64,000 nt of DNA from Clostridioides sp. ES-S-0054-01. Its GTDB lineage: Bacteria > Bacillota > Clostridia > Peptostreptococcales > Peptostreptococcaceae. Made by a program: the position numbers and the translations under genes. The DNA is taken from NCBI GenBank assembly GCA_021561035.1, contig CP067346.1, positions 1,395,001 to 1,459,000 on the forward strand. The letters are read 5' to 3'. Positions 1 through 7,494 of the stretch are shown in pieces (the first letter of the stretch is position 1; each line of letters opens with the position of its first letter). The notes under the pieces were generated by a model. It was not told where the DNA came from. It saw nothing but the letters and a program-made list of their open reading frames with translations, and made no database searches.

Positions 1-2
1 CT

Positions 3-362
3 GAAGAAGTAGAAAAACAACTTAGAAACTTTGGAATCGACCCTTCTGCAGCAGGTTTTATGAGTAATAATACTTCCAGCAAAGTATCTACAGAAGATTT
101 AGAGTCATTTAAGAAGAGTGCAGGATTTTATGAGAAATATGGTGAAAAAATTCAGCCAAAGAGTTGCATAACAACATTCTTAAAAAATGATTTGAATGAT
201 ATTAATGTAATAATAGACCAAGAAAAGATAATGCTTTGTAGTGATAAAAAAATAAATCTTATGGACTCAGAACTAAATGAGTTTTTATTAGAATATAAGA
301 ATATGTTTAATAAAAAAATAAAGGTAGTAATGTGTGAAACTACAAATAAGTATGACTATTAA
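3..362 (+). CDS. C-terminal part of an unrecognised protein (5' truncated by window)
   Basis: The frame is open from the first bases (EEVEKQLRNFGIDPSAAGF, before the first ATG at 60), so the gene begins upstream and only about 119 C-terminal residues are seen. The visible part is charged and soluble, with no membrane segment or signal. I do not recognise a family. A rho-independent terminator follows about 55 bases after the stop, so this is the last gene of its transcript. An internal start at 60 is possible but no ribosome binding site precedes it. Confidence 0.7.
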   Translation, partial: EEVEKQLRNFGIDPSAAGFMSNNTSSKVSTEDLESFKKSAGFYEKYGEKIQPKSCITTFLKNDLNDINVIIDQEKIMLCSDKKINLMDSELNEFLLEYKNMFNKKIKVVMCETTNKYDY

Positions 363-414
363 AAAATATATTTAATTACTGAAGTAGTATCGATTAGTGG
401 TATTACTTAAAAAT

Positions 415-477
415 AAAAATCGCAATTTATTTTTCCTTACAAAAACATGTAAAGAATATCTAAACTGCGATTTTTTA
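415..477. terminator. Bidirectional rho-independent terminator
   Basis: Inverted arms AAAATCGCA (about 416-425) and TGCGATTTT (466-474) flank a roughly 40-base loop. A T run follows on the plus strand and a T-rich stretch on the minus strand. It lies between convergent genes. Confidence 0.7.
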
Positions 478-614
478 TATTATAAAGATTAGTTATAATA
501 AATAGTAGTTGTAAATTATAATATTTTAGTTAAAACTGTATTTTTCTATTAGACTTTTTATTAAAAATAGATTATTTGATAATTAGATTATATAGGATAT
601 AAAGTATTGGATTA

Positions 615-1250
615 TTAATGAATCTCTTTTAATACGTTAATTCCATTTTGAATCATACTGTTAAAGAATACTAAGTTTAAAATATCCGCAGGATGAACAT
701 TAGGTATATCATAAGTATCTACTAAATTCATAGGTACAACTATATTTTTTTCAACATTGTGTTGATTAAAATAGGATTTTAGAGTTATTGCAAATTGATA
801 TATACATATGTCTGTGCAATCACCAACTATAATTATATTGTCTATATCATCAAAATCCAAATTTTCTAATGCAAAAAATCCATTAGTAGAATTTTTAGGA
901 AGAATTTGTAGATTCTCTATTGATTTAAGCTCATCAACTAATTCACTTTCTACATCATTTTCCAAACAGTGAACAGGATAACTCAAAAGTTCTATAGACT
1001 TAGGAGTATGAGAATCAGTAAATGCTATTACTCTATTTAATTTATTTGATATTTTTTTTGTAAACATTTCGATTGGCTTTATTAAAGACTCTACTCTAGG
1101 AGAGTATAAAGCTCCTTGTCTTGCAAAACCATTATTAACATCAATTATAAACAAAGCAGTTTTATCCAAATCATAATTTTCTATTTTTTCTGTAGGTAGA
1201 TTATTTAAATTACTTTTTAAAGCTTCAAGTTCATTTAATAAGTTATCCAT
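615..1250 (-). CDS. Isochorismatase-family (nicotinamidase-like) cysteine hydrolase
   Basis: A 211-residue alpha/beta protein of the cysteine hydrolase family that includes nicotinamidase and isochorismatase. The expected triad is present: Asp37 in FIIDVNNGF, Lys119 in ILPKNS, and nucleophile Cys149 in GDCTDICI. The fold runs from about residue 30 to the end, preceded by a short helical N-terminus. Family members hydrolyse amides or vinyl ethers; the substrate cannot be read from sequence. Nicotinamidase is plausible because of the TDxC motif. The ribosome binding site is AGGTATAAC, weak. Convergent with the terminator at 415-477; the upstream GDPD gene on the same strand may be co-transcribed. 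Confidence 0.8.
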   Translation of the reverse strand: MDNLLNELEALKSNLNNLPTEKIENYDLDKTALFIIDVNNGFARQGALYSPRVESLIKPIEMFTKKISNKLNRVIAFTDSHTPKSIELLSYPVHCLENDVESELVDELKSIENLQILPKNSTNGFFALENLDFDDIDNIIIVGDCTDICIYQFAITLKSYFNQHNVEKNIVVPMNLVDTYDIPNVHPADILNLVFFNSMIQNGINVLKEIH

Positions 1251-1329
1251 AGTTATACCTCCAAGCTAAATTTAATAAAATTGTACATATTAATAATATA
1301 AAAGTCAAGGAGTACAAACTATTGTGTAG

Positions 1330-2061
1330 TTAGCTATATTGTTTGGATTGTAAAAAATTTGAAGCTATATCTGGATAGTTGGTAAAAATACCATCTACAT
1401 TGAGCTTTAGACAGTGTAGTATATCATCCTCTTCATTTACAGTATATACATTAACATCAAGTAGGTTTTTGTGACAAAGTTCAATTAGAGATTCATTTAC
1501 TAAAATTAGAGGTGGATGAAGATAACTATTACCTAGAAATTTAGCAAAATTAACTACATTGTTTATAGGTAAATAACACAATAATCCTGTTTTTACACTA
1601 GGGTCTAATTTATGAAAGTTTTTTAAACTATTGCTATTGAAACTAGATATAAGAACTCTATTTTTTACATTGTATTTTAAAATAAGTTCTAAAACATCTT
1701 TTTCTATATTAGGATAGTTTACTTTGTCAGTTTTTAGTTCTATATTCAAAACAAGGTCTGTAGGTAAGATTAAAGTTAATACTTCTTCTAGAGTTGGAAT
1801 TTTACATTCTTTATTATCTTGATATCCCTCAAAAGATGAATTTAAAGTCTTTAATTTTCTTAAAGTCAAGTCTTTTACAAATCCATGTCCATTAAAAGTT
1901 CTATCGATTTTTTCATCATGAATAACTACAATTTTTCCATCCTTAGTCCTGTGAACATCAAGTTCTATCCCATATATGTCCATATCTAAACATTTTTTAA
2001 AAGCTAGAATAGTGTTTTCTGGATATTTTCCACTAAAACCCCTATGAGCATAAATATTCAT
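1330..2061 (-). CDS. Glycerophosphodiester phosphodiesterase
   Basis: A cytoplasmic 243-residue GDPD-family TIM barrel without a signal peptide, like UgpQ. It is predicted to hydrolyse deacylated phospholipid head groups to sn-glycerol-3-phosphate plus an alcohol. Family catalytic and metal residues are visible near the N-terminus: His6-Arg7 in AHRGFSG, Glu33 and Asp35 in IELDVH, and His48 in VVIHD. Length is normal for bacterial single-domain forms. An AAGGAGCC ribosome binding site lies about 8 bases before the ATG. Confidence 0.88.
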   Translation of the reverse strand: MNIYAHRGFSGKYPENTILAFKKCLDMDIYGIELDVHRTKDGKIVVIHDEKIDRTFNGHGFVKDLTLRKLKTLNSSFEGYQDNKECKIPTLEEVLTLILPTDLVLNIELKTDKVNYPNIEKDVLELILKYNVKNRVLISSFNSNSLKNFHKLDPSVKTGLLCYLPINNVVNFAKFLGNSYLHPPLILVNESLIELCHKNLLDVNVYTVNEEDDILHCLKLNVDGIFTNYPDIASNFLQSKQYS

Positions 2062-2275
2062 TTATATGGCTCCTTTCTATAAATATAACTTATCTTATAA
2101 AATTTTAATCAATATAATATATCATATTCCAAAAGGTATTGTTATATATTAATTAAATAACTATTTGTAATTTATATATTATATAAATGTAGAAAAATAA
2201 AATCATATATGTGTTATAATATATTTTAAACATTGTAAATATTACGAATTTAATAGTAATAATAGATATAATTTT

Positions 2276-2304
2276 ATGCAAGCTCATGTTTTTAGAGCTT
2301 GCAT
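2276..2304 (+). promoter_or_regulatory. Leader hairpin upstream of the NRPS-like gene
   Basis: Perfect 10-bp inverted repeat ATGCAAGCTC / GAGCTTGCAT with a 9-base loop. It follows a TATAAT at 2215-2220 (possible promoter) and precedes the translation start at 2394. No T run follows on the plus strand, so it is not a plain terminator. It could be an operator or an mRNA structure. Confidence 0.4.
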
Positions 2305-2393
2305 ATGTATTATTAGTATATTTATATATTGCAAAAAATAAAATTCCAAAAGAATTTTTTTCTGTAGACTTAATAGTAAGGGGGAATTTTGAT

Positions 2394-4583
2394 ATGTATG
2401 AAGTTAATTTAGAACGAGCTATGAATTATTGGATGGATTTGTTAGATGATTATACGAATATAGCAAAAATTCCAAATGATTTTTTTTATAAAGATTGTTC
2501 TGATGAAGTAGTAGATGAAGTTTTTAAGATGAATATTGAGAAACATGAAAGATTGATTCAGTATTCTAAAATGAATAATATTAGCATAAACTCTATCATA
2601 GAAACTATATATGGTCTTATACTTCAAAAGTATATATATGAGGATGATGTGGTTTTTGGTAAGACAATGAATATAATTCCAATAAGAGTTAAGGTTAGAC
2701 AAAGTGAAAAATTTATAGATGTTGTAAGGAAGTTAAAAAGACAATGGAGTAGGTCTTTAGAATATGGATATTATTTGTTATCAGATATAGAGAATAAAAA
2801 CCATCTGAATACTAAACTTATAAATACAATATTTATAGCTAAAAGTTTTGATTTATCATATGACTATGACATAGAAAAAAAAGGTTATGATTTATCTGTA
2901 ATAGTATACACTAAAAGAGCACTTAAAATAAAAATAAAGTATAAGCCATCTATATACAAAAGAGAGACCATTAGAAGAATTCTAAATCAGTTTGACTATC
3001 TAATAGAGCAAATAATAAGAGATAACGATATTTTAATAGAAGATTTAGAATTTGTATGTAAGAAGGAAGAAAAAGTATTATTAGAAGATTTTAATGATAA
3101 TCAATATGAAGTGCCATATGACAAAAGTTATGTTGATTTATTTAGAAAACAAGCTAAGGTAACACCTAGTAATGTAGCTGCTAGAGATGAAAATAGAAAT
3201 TTAACATATAAAGAATTGGATGAGCTAACTGATAAACTTGCAGGTTATTTAAATCATATAGGAGTAGAAAGTGAAGATATAGTGGCTGTAATGTTACCAA
3301 GAGATATTAATATAATCATTACAGCTATAGGGATTATGAAATCAGGGGGAGCATTTTTTCCGATAGACACAAATAACCCAGAAGAAAGACTGAATTATCT
3401 TCTTGAAGATAGTAATGCAAAAGTAGTAATAACTACAGATGAACTTAGAAGTAAGGTTGTAAATGAGAACACAATAGTACTTGATATAAATAATGAAGAA
3501 ATGTTTAAGCTTGAATATGAATTAACTGAAAAAATAACATCATCAAATTGTGCATATACCATATCTACATCAGGGTCAACTGGTAGACCAAAGACTATAG
3601 CTATAGAGCATAAGAGTTTAGTAAATATGTGTTACTATAGCGTAAAATCTATAAATGCTACAGAAGAGGATATATGCGGTATATACTTAAGTTTCAGCTT
3701 TGACGCTGTGATGAAACAACTATTCCCTTATTTACTTATAGGTGCGTCAATAGATATTATGCCTGAAGAAGCTAAATTTGATGAGTATACAGTAAATGAA
3801 TATTGTGAGGAAAATGACATAACTATACTAGCATTACCAACAGCGTTTGCAAGGCTATTTATACAAAATTGTAACAATAGTTCGCTTAGAATTGTACAGA
3901 CTGGAGGAGAAAGATTAAAAGGATATAAAAAGCGTAATTATAAGCTATATAATGAGTATGGACCAACAGAATTTACTGTTGTATCGACTTCTTTTTATGT
4001 GGACAGAGAATATGGAAAAATACCAATAGGAAAACCTATATTTAATACTTATGCATATGTATTAGATAAAAAGAATAAACTATGTCCAATTGGAGTTCCA
4101 GGAGAGTTATGCTTATCAGGAATTCAAATATCAAGAGGATATTTAAATAAAAAAGGGCTAACAGAGCAAGTATTTGTAGATAATCCTTACAAAACTTGTG
4201 AACATAATAAATTAATGTATAGAACTGGTGATTTAGTAAGATGGCTAGATGATGGAAATTTAGATTATATTGGTAGGATGGATAATCAAGTAAAAATTGA
4301 TGAGTTTAGGATAGAGCTATATGAGATTGAAAATATAATAAACAATATTGCAGAAATTAAAAGTGTTGTTTGTATATCAAGAATAAATGATGATGGAGAT
4401 ATGTATATATGTGCATACTATGTGATTGATGAGGAGGATAACGATAAGATAAATGAAGGAACTATTAGAGAATATTTAAATGAGCATCTACCTCCATATA
4501 TGATTCCAACAATAATAATGAGGATAGATAAAATACCAGTTACACCAATCGGAAAAGTAAATAAAAAAGCACTACCAGAGTGA
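2394..4583 (+). CDS. NRPS-like protein: partial condensation domain plus adenylation domain, no carrier
   Basis: A 729-residue protein. Residues about 1-200 resemble the C-terminal lobe of a condensation domain, beginning at the YWMDLL segment; the HHxxxDG catalytic motif lies outside the reading frame and is absent. Residues about 210-729 are an amino-acid adenylation domain: MKSGGAFFPID (A2), STSGSTGRPK at 391-400 (A3), YNEYGPTEF (A5), GELCLSG (A6), YRTGDLVRW (A7), and catalytic Lys in PIGKVNKK (A10). The protein ends right after A10, with no thiolation or thioesterase domain. In A8 the usual Arg-Gly is replaced by Asp636-Glu637 (QVKIDEFRIEL). The start is set at 2394 by GGGGG at 2380-2384; the longer ORF start at 2286 lies in a hairpin loop. 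No other NRPS gene is nearby, so it is either a remnant or acts on a carrier in trans. Confidence 0.8.
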   Translation: MYEVNLERAMNYWMDLLDDYTNIAKIPNDFFYKDCSDEVVDEVFKMNIEKHERLIQYSKMNNISINSIIETIYGLILQKYIYEDDVVFGKTMNIIPIRVKVRQSEKFIDVVRKLKRQWSRSLEYGYYLLSDIENKNHLNTKLINTIFIAKSFDLSYDYDIEKKGYDLSVIVYTKRALKIKIKYKPSIYKRETIRRILNQFDYLIEQIIRDNDILIEDLEFVCKKEEKVLLEDFNDNQYEVPYDKSYVDLFRKQAKVTPSNVAARDENRNLTYKELDELTDKLAGYLNHIGVESEDIVAVMLPRDINIIITAIGIMKSGGAFFPIDTNNPEERLNYLLEDSNAKVVITTDELRSKVVNENTIVLDINNEEMFKLEYELTEKITSSNCAYTISTSGSTGRPKTIAIEHKSLVNMCYYSVKSINATEEDICGIYLSFSFDAVMKQLFPYLLIGASIDIMPEEAKFDEYTVNEYCEENDITILALPTAFARLFIQNCNNSSLRIVQTGGERLKGYKKRNYKLYNEYGPTEFTVVSTSFYVDREYGKIPIGKPIFNTYAYVLDKKNKLCPIGVPGELCLSGIQISRGYLNKKGLTEQVFVDNPYKTCEHNKLMYRTGDLVRWLDDGNLDYIGRMDNQVKIDEFRIELYEIENIINNIAEIKSVVCISRINDDGDMYICAYYVIDEEDNDKINEGTIREYLNEHLPPYMIPTIIMRIDKIPVTPIGKVNKKALPE

Positions 4584-4638
4584 TTTTTTATTATGACAGG
4601 TGTTGTAAAGTGATTTCAGATATTTCTTTATGACACTT

Positions 4639-4653
4639 ATTTTTCTGAAAAAA
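4639..4653. promoter_or_regulatory. Candidate CodY box
   Basis: ATTTTTCTGAAAAAA matches 12 of 15 positions of the CodY consensus AATTTTCWGAAAATT as I remember it. It lies between the NRPS-like gene and the OPT transporter, about 280 bases before the transporter's promoter. CodY commonly controls peptide uptake in low-GC Gram-positives. Distance to the promoter weakens the case. Confidence 0.35.
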
Positions 4654-4856
4654 TCAATTAACATAAAAAAAAGACTTTTCTGCATATATTTACTGTGATG
4701 AAAATTTATTTATAAGAATGATTATTGTATTTTTTATACTTTTCTGTGTTCTAAAGTGCTTTTTTAATAAAATTAATTTTACATTAAAAATTTTTTTTAT
4801 TTTATATCTTAATAATTTTTAGTACAATTGAAAAATAAAGAGAAAATTAGCATAAA

Positions 4857-4876
4857 AATTTCTAAAATTAGAAATT
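4857..4876. promoter_or_regulatory. Inverted repeat upstream of OPT transporter promoter
   Basis: Perfect 8-bp arms AATTTCTA / TAGAAATT separated by AAAT, about 60 bases upstream of the -35 element. This is a candidate operator; its centre resembles a degenerate CodY box. Confidence 0.4.
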
Positions 4877-4934
4877 AATAATATAGGGTTAAATTTTAGT
4901 AGTTTTAGCTCGCTATTTGTAAAATAATAAAAAG

Positions 4935-4963
4935 TTAAGTTTTATATGTATATATGTTATAAT
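4935..4963 (+). promoter_or_regulatory. SigA-type promoter of the OPT transporter
   Basis: TTAAGT, 17-base spacer, TATAAT (4958-4963). Initiation near 4970 excludes the upstream ATG at 4946 and supports the start at 4994. Confidence 0.55.
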
Positions 4964-4993
4964 ATATACAAATTGAAAAGGGGTGAAAATTTT

Positions 4994-6922
4994 ATGAACA
5001 AAAAATTACCTAAAGGTGCTTATGGTGAAGTTAGTGGAAAAGATTACGTTCCATACATCACAGATAAGTCCAGAACCGGTGGAAATGTAGCTGTGCTGAT
5101 TATAGGTATTATTTTAGCTGCAATTTTTGCCGCATCTACAACTTACTCTGGAATGAAAGCCGGTCTTACAGTTGCCGCGGGTATTCCAGGAGCTATAATA
5201 GGTTCTGCCTTTGTTGGAGCATTTGCTCGTCAAAAGGGTATTCTTGGGAAGAACTTAATCCAAGGTATGTCAAGTGGTGGAGAATCTGTTGCAAGTGGAT
5301 TTATTTTCGTATTACCAGCAGTTATATTGATAGGAAGCCAAATTACATTCTTAGAAGGCTTAGCTGTTGGAGTTGGTGGAGTTTTATTTGGTATAGGAAT
5401 TGCTTCTATAGTTCACAACTATCTAATAGTTGAAGAACATGGTAAACTTATGTACCCAGAATCAATGGCTATATCTGAGACACTTGTTGCTTCAGAGGCT
5501 GGTGGAGATTCAATTAAGTACATGGGAATTGGATTTATAATAAGTGGATTTATTACTGTATTAACTGGTTCATTCTTAAATGTAGCAAACAATGTAATGA
5601 GTCTTGTAGGAAGCAAATTCTACAAATGGAAATTTGATATTGAAGTAAATCCTCTACTTTTAGGAATTGGATTTATAGTAGGGATTGAAGTTTCTTTAAC
5701 AATGTTTGCAGGAAGTATTTTATCAAACTTTGGTATCGCTCCTTTAATAGGATATTTTACAGACATGGCTAAAGATGGAGCTATGGTATGGAATAACCCT
5801 GCAATGCCTCTTAACCAAATGGATGTTGGAGCTATATCTAGTAGTTATGTAAAATATATAGGTGCTGGTATGATGCTTTGTGGAGGTATCATTGGTGCAA
5901 TAAAACTTATACCAACTATAATCGCTTCTATAAAAGAAACACTTAAGGCTAAATCAAGTACTGGAGAAGGAGAAGAAGGTTCATCTATACAAATGATACT
6001 TTTATTAGGTGGAGTAGTAGTTGGATTTTTAGCAGCGTTTTTAATTTCTGGTAATATTGCTATGGCAATTATTGGAGCTATCATATCTCTTTTATTATCT
6101 TTATTATTTGTCATAGTAGCTGGTCGTTTAACAGGAACAATAGGAACATCAAATCTTCCAGTTTCTGGTATGACTATAGCTTCTCTAGTTATTGTAACAT
6201 TAGTATTTGTTATAATGGGTTGGACTGATTTAGAATCTAATAAATCATTGCTTTTATTTGGTTCATTTATAGTTGTTGCTATTGCTATAGCTGGAGGTTA
6301 TACTCAATCTCAAAAAGTAACTTACATCATTGGTGGTAGCAAAAATGAAATGCAACGTTACTTTACAATTGCAAGTATAGTTGGTGTTATAGTTGTTGTA
6401 GGAGTAATTTTATTACTTTCTGACCAACTTAGAGCAACTGGTGATAATGTACAATTTGCATTACCACAAGCAAACTTGATGTCAACATTAACTTCTGGTA
6501 TTATGTCAGGTAGTTTACCTTGGGTTATGATTATTGTTGGTGTATTTATGGCAATTGTTTTATATGCGTTAAAATTACCAATAATGACTATAGCTATAGG
6601 ATTCTATTTACCAATTGCAACTACTTCTATAATATTAGTTGGAGCATTAATTCGTTTATTTGTTGAATTAGCATCTAAAACTGAAAAAGAAAAAGAAGTT
6701 AAAGTTTCTAATGGTGTAAGTTTATCTTCTGGTCTTGTTGCTGGTGGTTCTATCATTGGTTTAATAGGTATAATATTACAAGTAACTAAAGTTATAACTC
6801 CAAAAGTACCAAGTGGATTTGCTGCAACAAATTCAATGGCAATTGCTTTACTATTAGTTTTAGTTATACTTACAATATTACCTATTATTTTATCTAAAGT
6901 AAAAAATAATGAGCAAGAGTAA
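4994..6922 (+). CDS. OPT-family oligopeptide transporter
   Basis: A 642-residue polytopic membrane protein with about 14-16 hydrophobic segments. The N-terminal signature of the oligopeptide transporter family is clear: TTYSGMKAGLTVAAGIPGA at about residues 47-65, followed by QGMSSGGESVASGFIF. The family imports peptides, or in some branches metal chelates, by proton symport. The start is chosen from AAAAGGGGTGA at 4977-4987 and the promoter at 4935. The gene overlaps the next gene, a PqqD-like protein, by 14 bases, implying translational coupling. Peptide uptake is a likely role. Confidence 0.88.
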   Translation: MNKKLPKGAYGEVSGKDYVPYITDKSRTGGNVAVLIIGIILAAIFAASTTYSGMKAGLTVAAGIPGAIIGSAFVGAFARQKGILGKNLIQGMSSGGESVASGFIFVLPAVILIGSQITFLEGLAVGVGGVLFGIGIASIVHNYLIVEEHGKLMYPESMAISETLVASEAGGDSIKYMGIGFIISGFITVLTGSFLNVANNVMSLVGSKFYKWKFDIEVNPLLLGIGFIVGIEVSLTMFAGSILSNFGIAPLIGYFTDMAKDGAMVWNNPAMPLNQMDVGAISSSYVKYIGAGMMLCGGIIGAIKLIPTIIASIKETLKAKSSTGEGEEGSSIQMILLLGGVVVGFLAAFLISGNIAMAIIGAIISLLLSLLFVIVAGRLTGTIGTSNLPVSGMTIASLVIVTLVFVIMGWTDLESNKSLLLFGSFIVVAIAIAGGYTQSQKVTYIIGGSKNEMQRYFTIASIVGVIVVVGVILLLSDQLRATGDNVQFALPQANLMSTLTSGIMSGSLPWVMIIVGVFMAIVLYALKLPIMTIAIGFYLPIATTSIILVGALIRLFVELASKTEKEKEVKVSNGVSLSSGLVAGGSIIGLIGIILQVTKVITPKVPSGFAATNSMAIALLLVLVILTILPIILSKVKNNEQE

Positions 6923-7256
6923 TGATGTTTTAGATATTGTATTTAAAATCACTAATGGACTTGAGTATGAAGTGGATGAAAATAGTGTTGTTACTATACT
7001 TGAAAAACAGGACCACAAGATTCAAAGGTTTTTTAGAAAGTTAAAAGCTAGAATACCTAAATATAAAAAAATAGAACTAGATGAATATTCTAGTTTCGTG
7101 TTTTTACAAATCGATGGTCAAAAGACTGTTAGAAAAATAGGTGAGAACTTAGAAGCTAAATACGGAGAAGAATCTCATCCACTTTATGAAAGATTGTTAG
7201 TTTTTTTAAATCATATTGAAGTTAATTGTCACTATATTGAAAGGCTGGATATATAG
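6909..7256 (+). CDS. PqqD-like (RRE-fold) protein coupled to OPT transporter
   Basis: A 115-residue protein whose C-terminal half (about 65-115) carries the PqqD pattern SSFVFLQIDGQKTVRKIGENL, a winged-helix peptide-recognition fold (RRE). PqqD-type domains bind peptide precursors and hand them to radical SAM enzymes. No such enzyme is adjacent, so the partner is unknown. The N-terminal half is basic and unrecognised. The ATG lies inside the transporter's last codons, so the two are one translation unit. Two hairpins follow. Confidence 0.7.
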   Translation: MSKSNDVLDIVFKITNGLEYEVDENSVVTILEKQDHKIQRFFRKLKARIPKYKKIELDEYSSFVFLQIDGQKTVRKIGENLEAKYGEESHPLYERLLVFLNHIEVNCHYIERLDI

Positions 7257-7312
7257 ATATAAGAAAAATTATTGTAAGATATCTCAGTACGTAAAAGTTA
7301 GAAGATAATTAT

Positions 7313-7351
7313 AAAAGAGGCTGTCTCAAAATAGAGAAAAGCCTCTTTTTG
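7313..7351 (+). terminator. Rho-independent terminator after the OPT operon
   Basis: AAAGAGGCT / AGCCTCTTT arms with TTTTTG tail. The loop contains the GTCTCAAAAT word that recurs in the next hairpin. Confidence 0.8.
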
Positions 7352-7385
7352 TTAAAATGATTAACATATATTTGATTTAATACAA

Positions 7386-7434
7386 AAAAGAGTGTCTCAT
7401 GAACTGAAAAAGTTCATTTTGAGACAATCTCTTT
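7386..7434. terminator. Long hairpin, likely terminator for the minus strand
   Basis: Interrupted arms AAGAG-GTCTCA-TGAACT / AGTTCA-TGAGAC-CTCTT around a GAAAA loop. On the minus strand the stem is followed by TTTTTTGT, which suits the 3' end of the ABC-F gene's transcript. Confidence 0.65.
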
Positions 7435-7494
7435 AAGATGTTTAGAATTTGTAGATTTAAAGTAAAAATTATTAAACTAAAGATTACGTTAATA

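Noticed and set aside
2286-2393. Upstream extension of the NRPS-like protein
   Set aside because: The ATG lies in a hairpin loop without a ribosome binding site, whereas 2394 has GGGGG at 9 bases.
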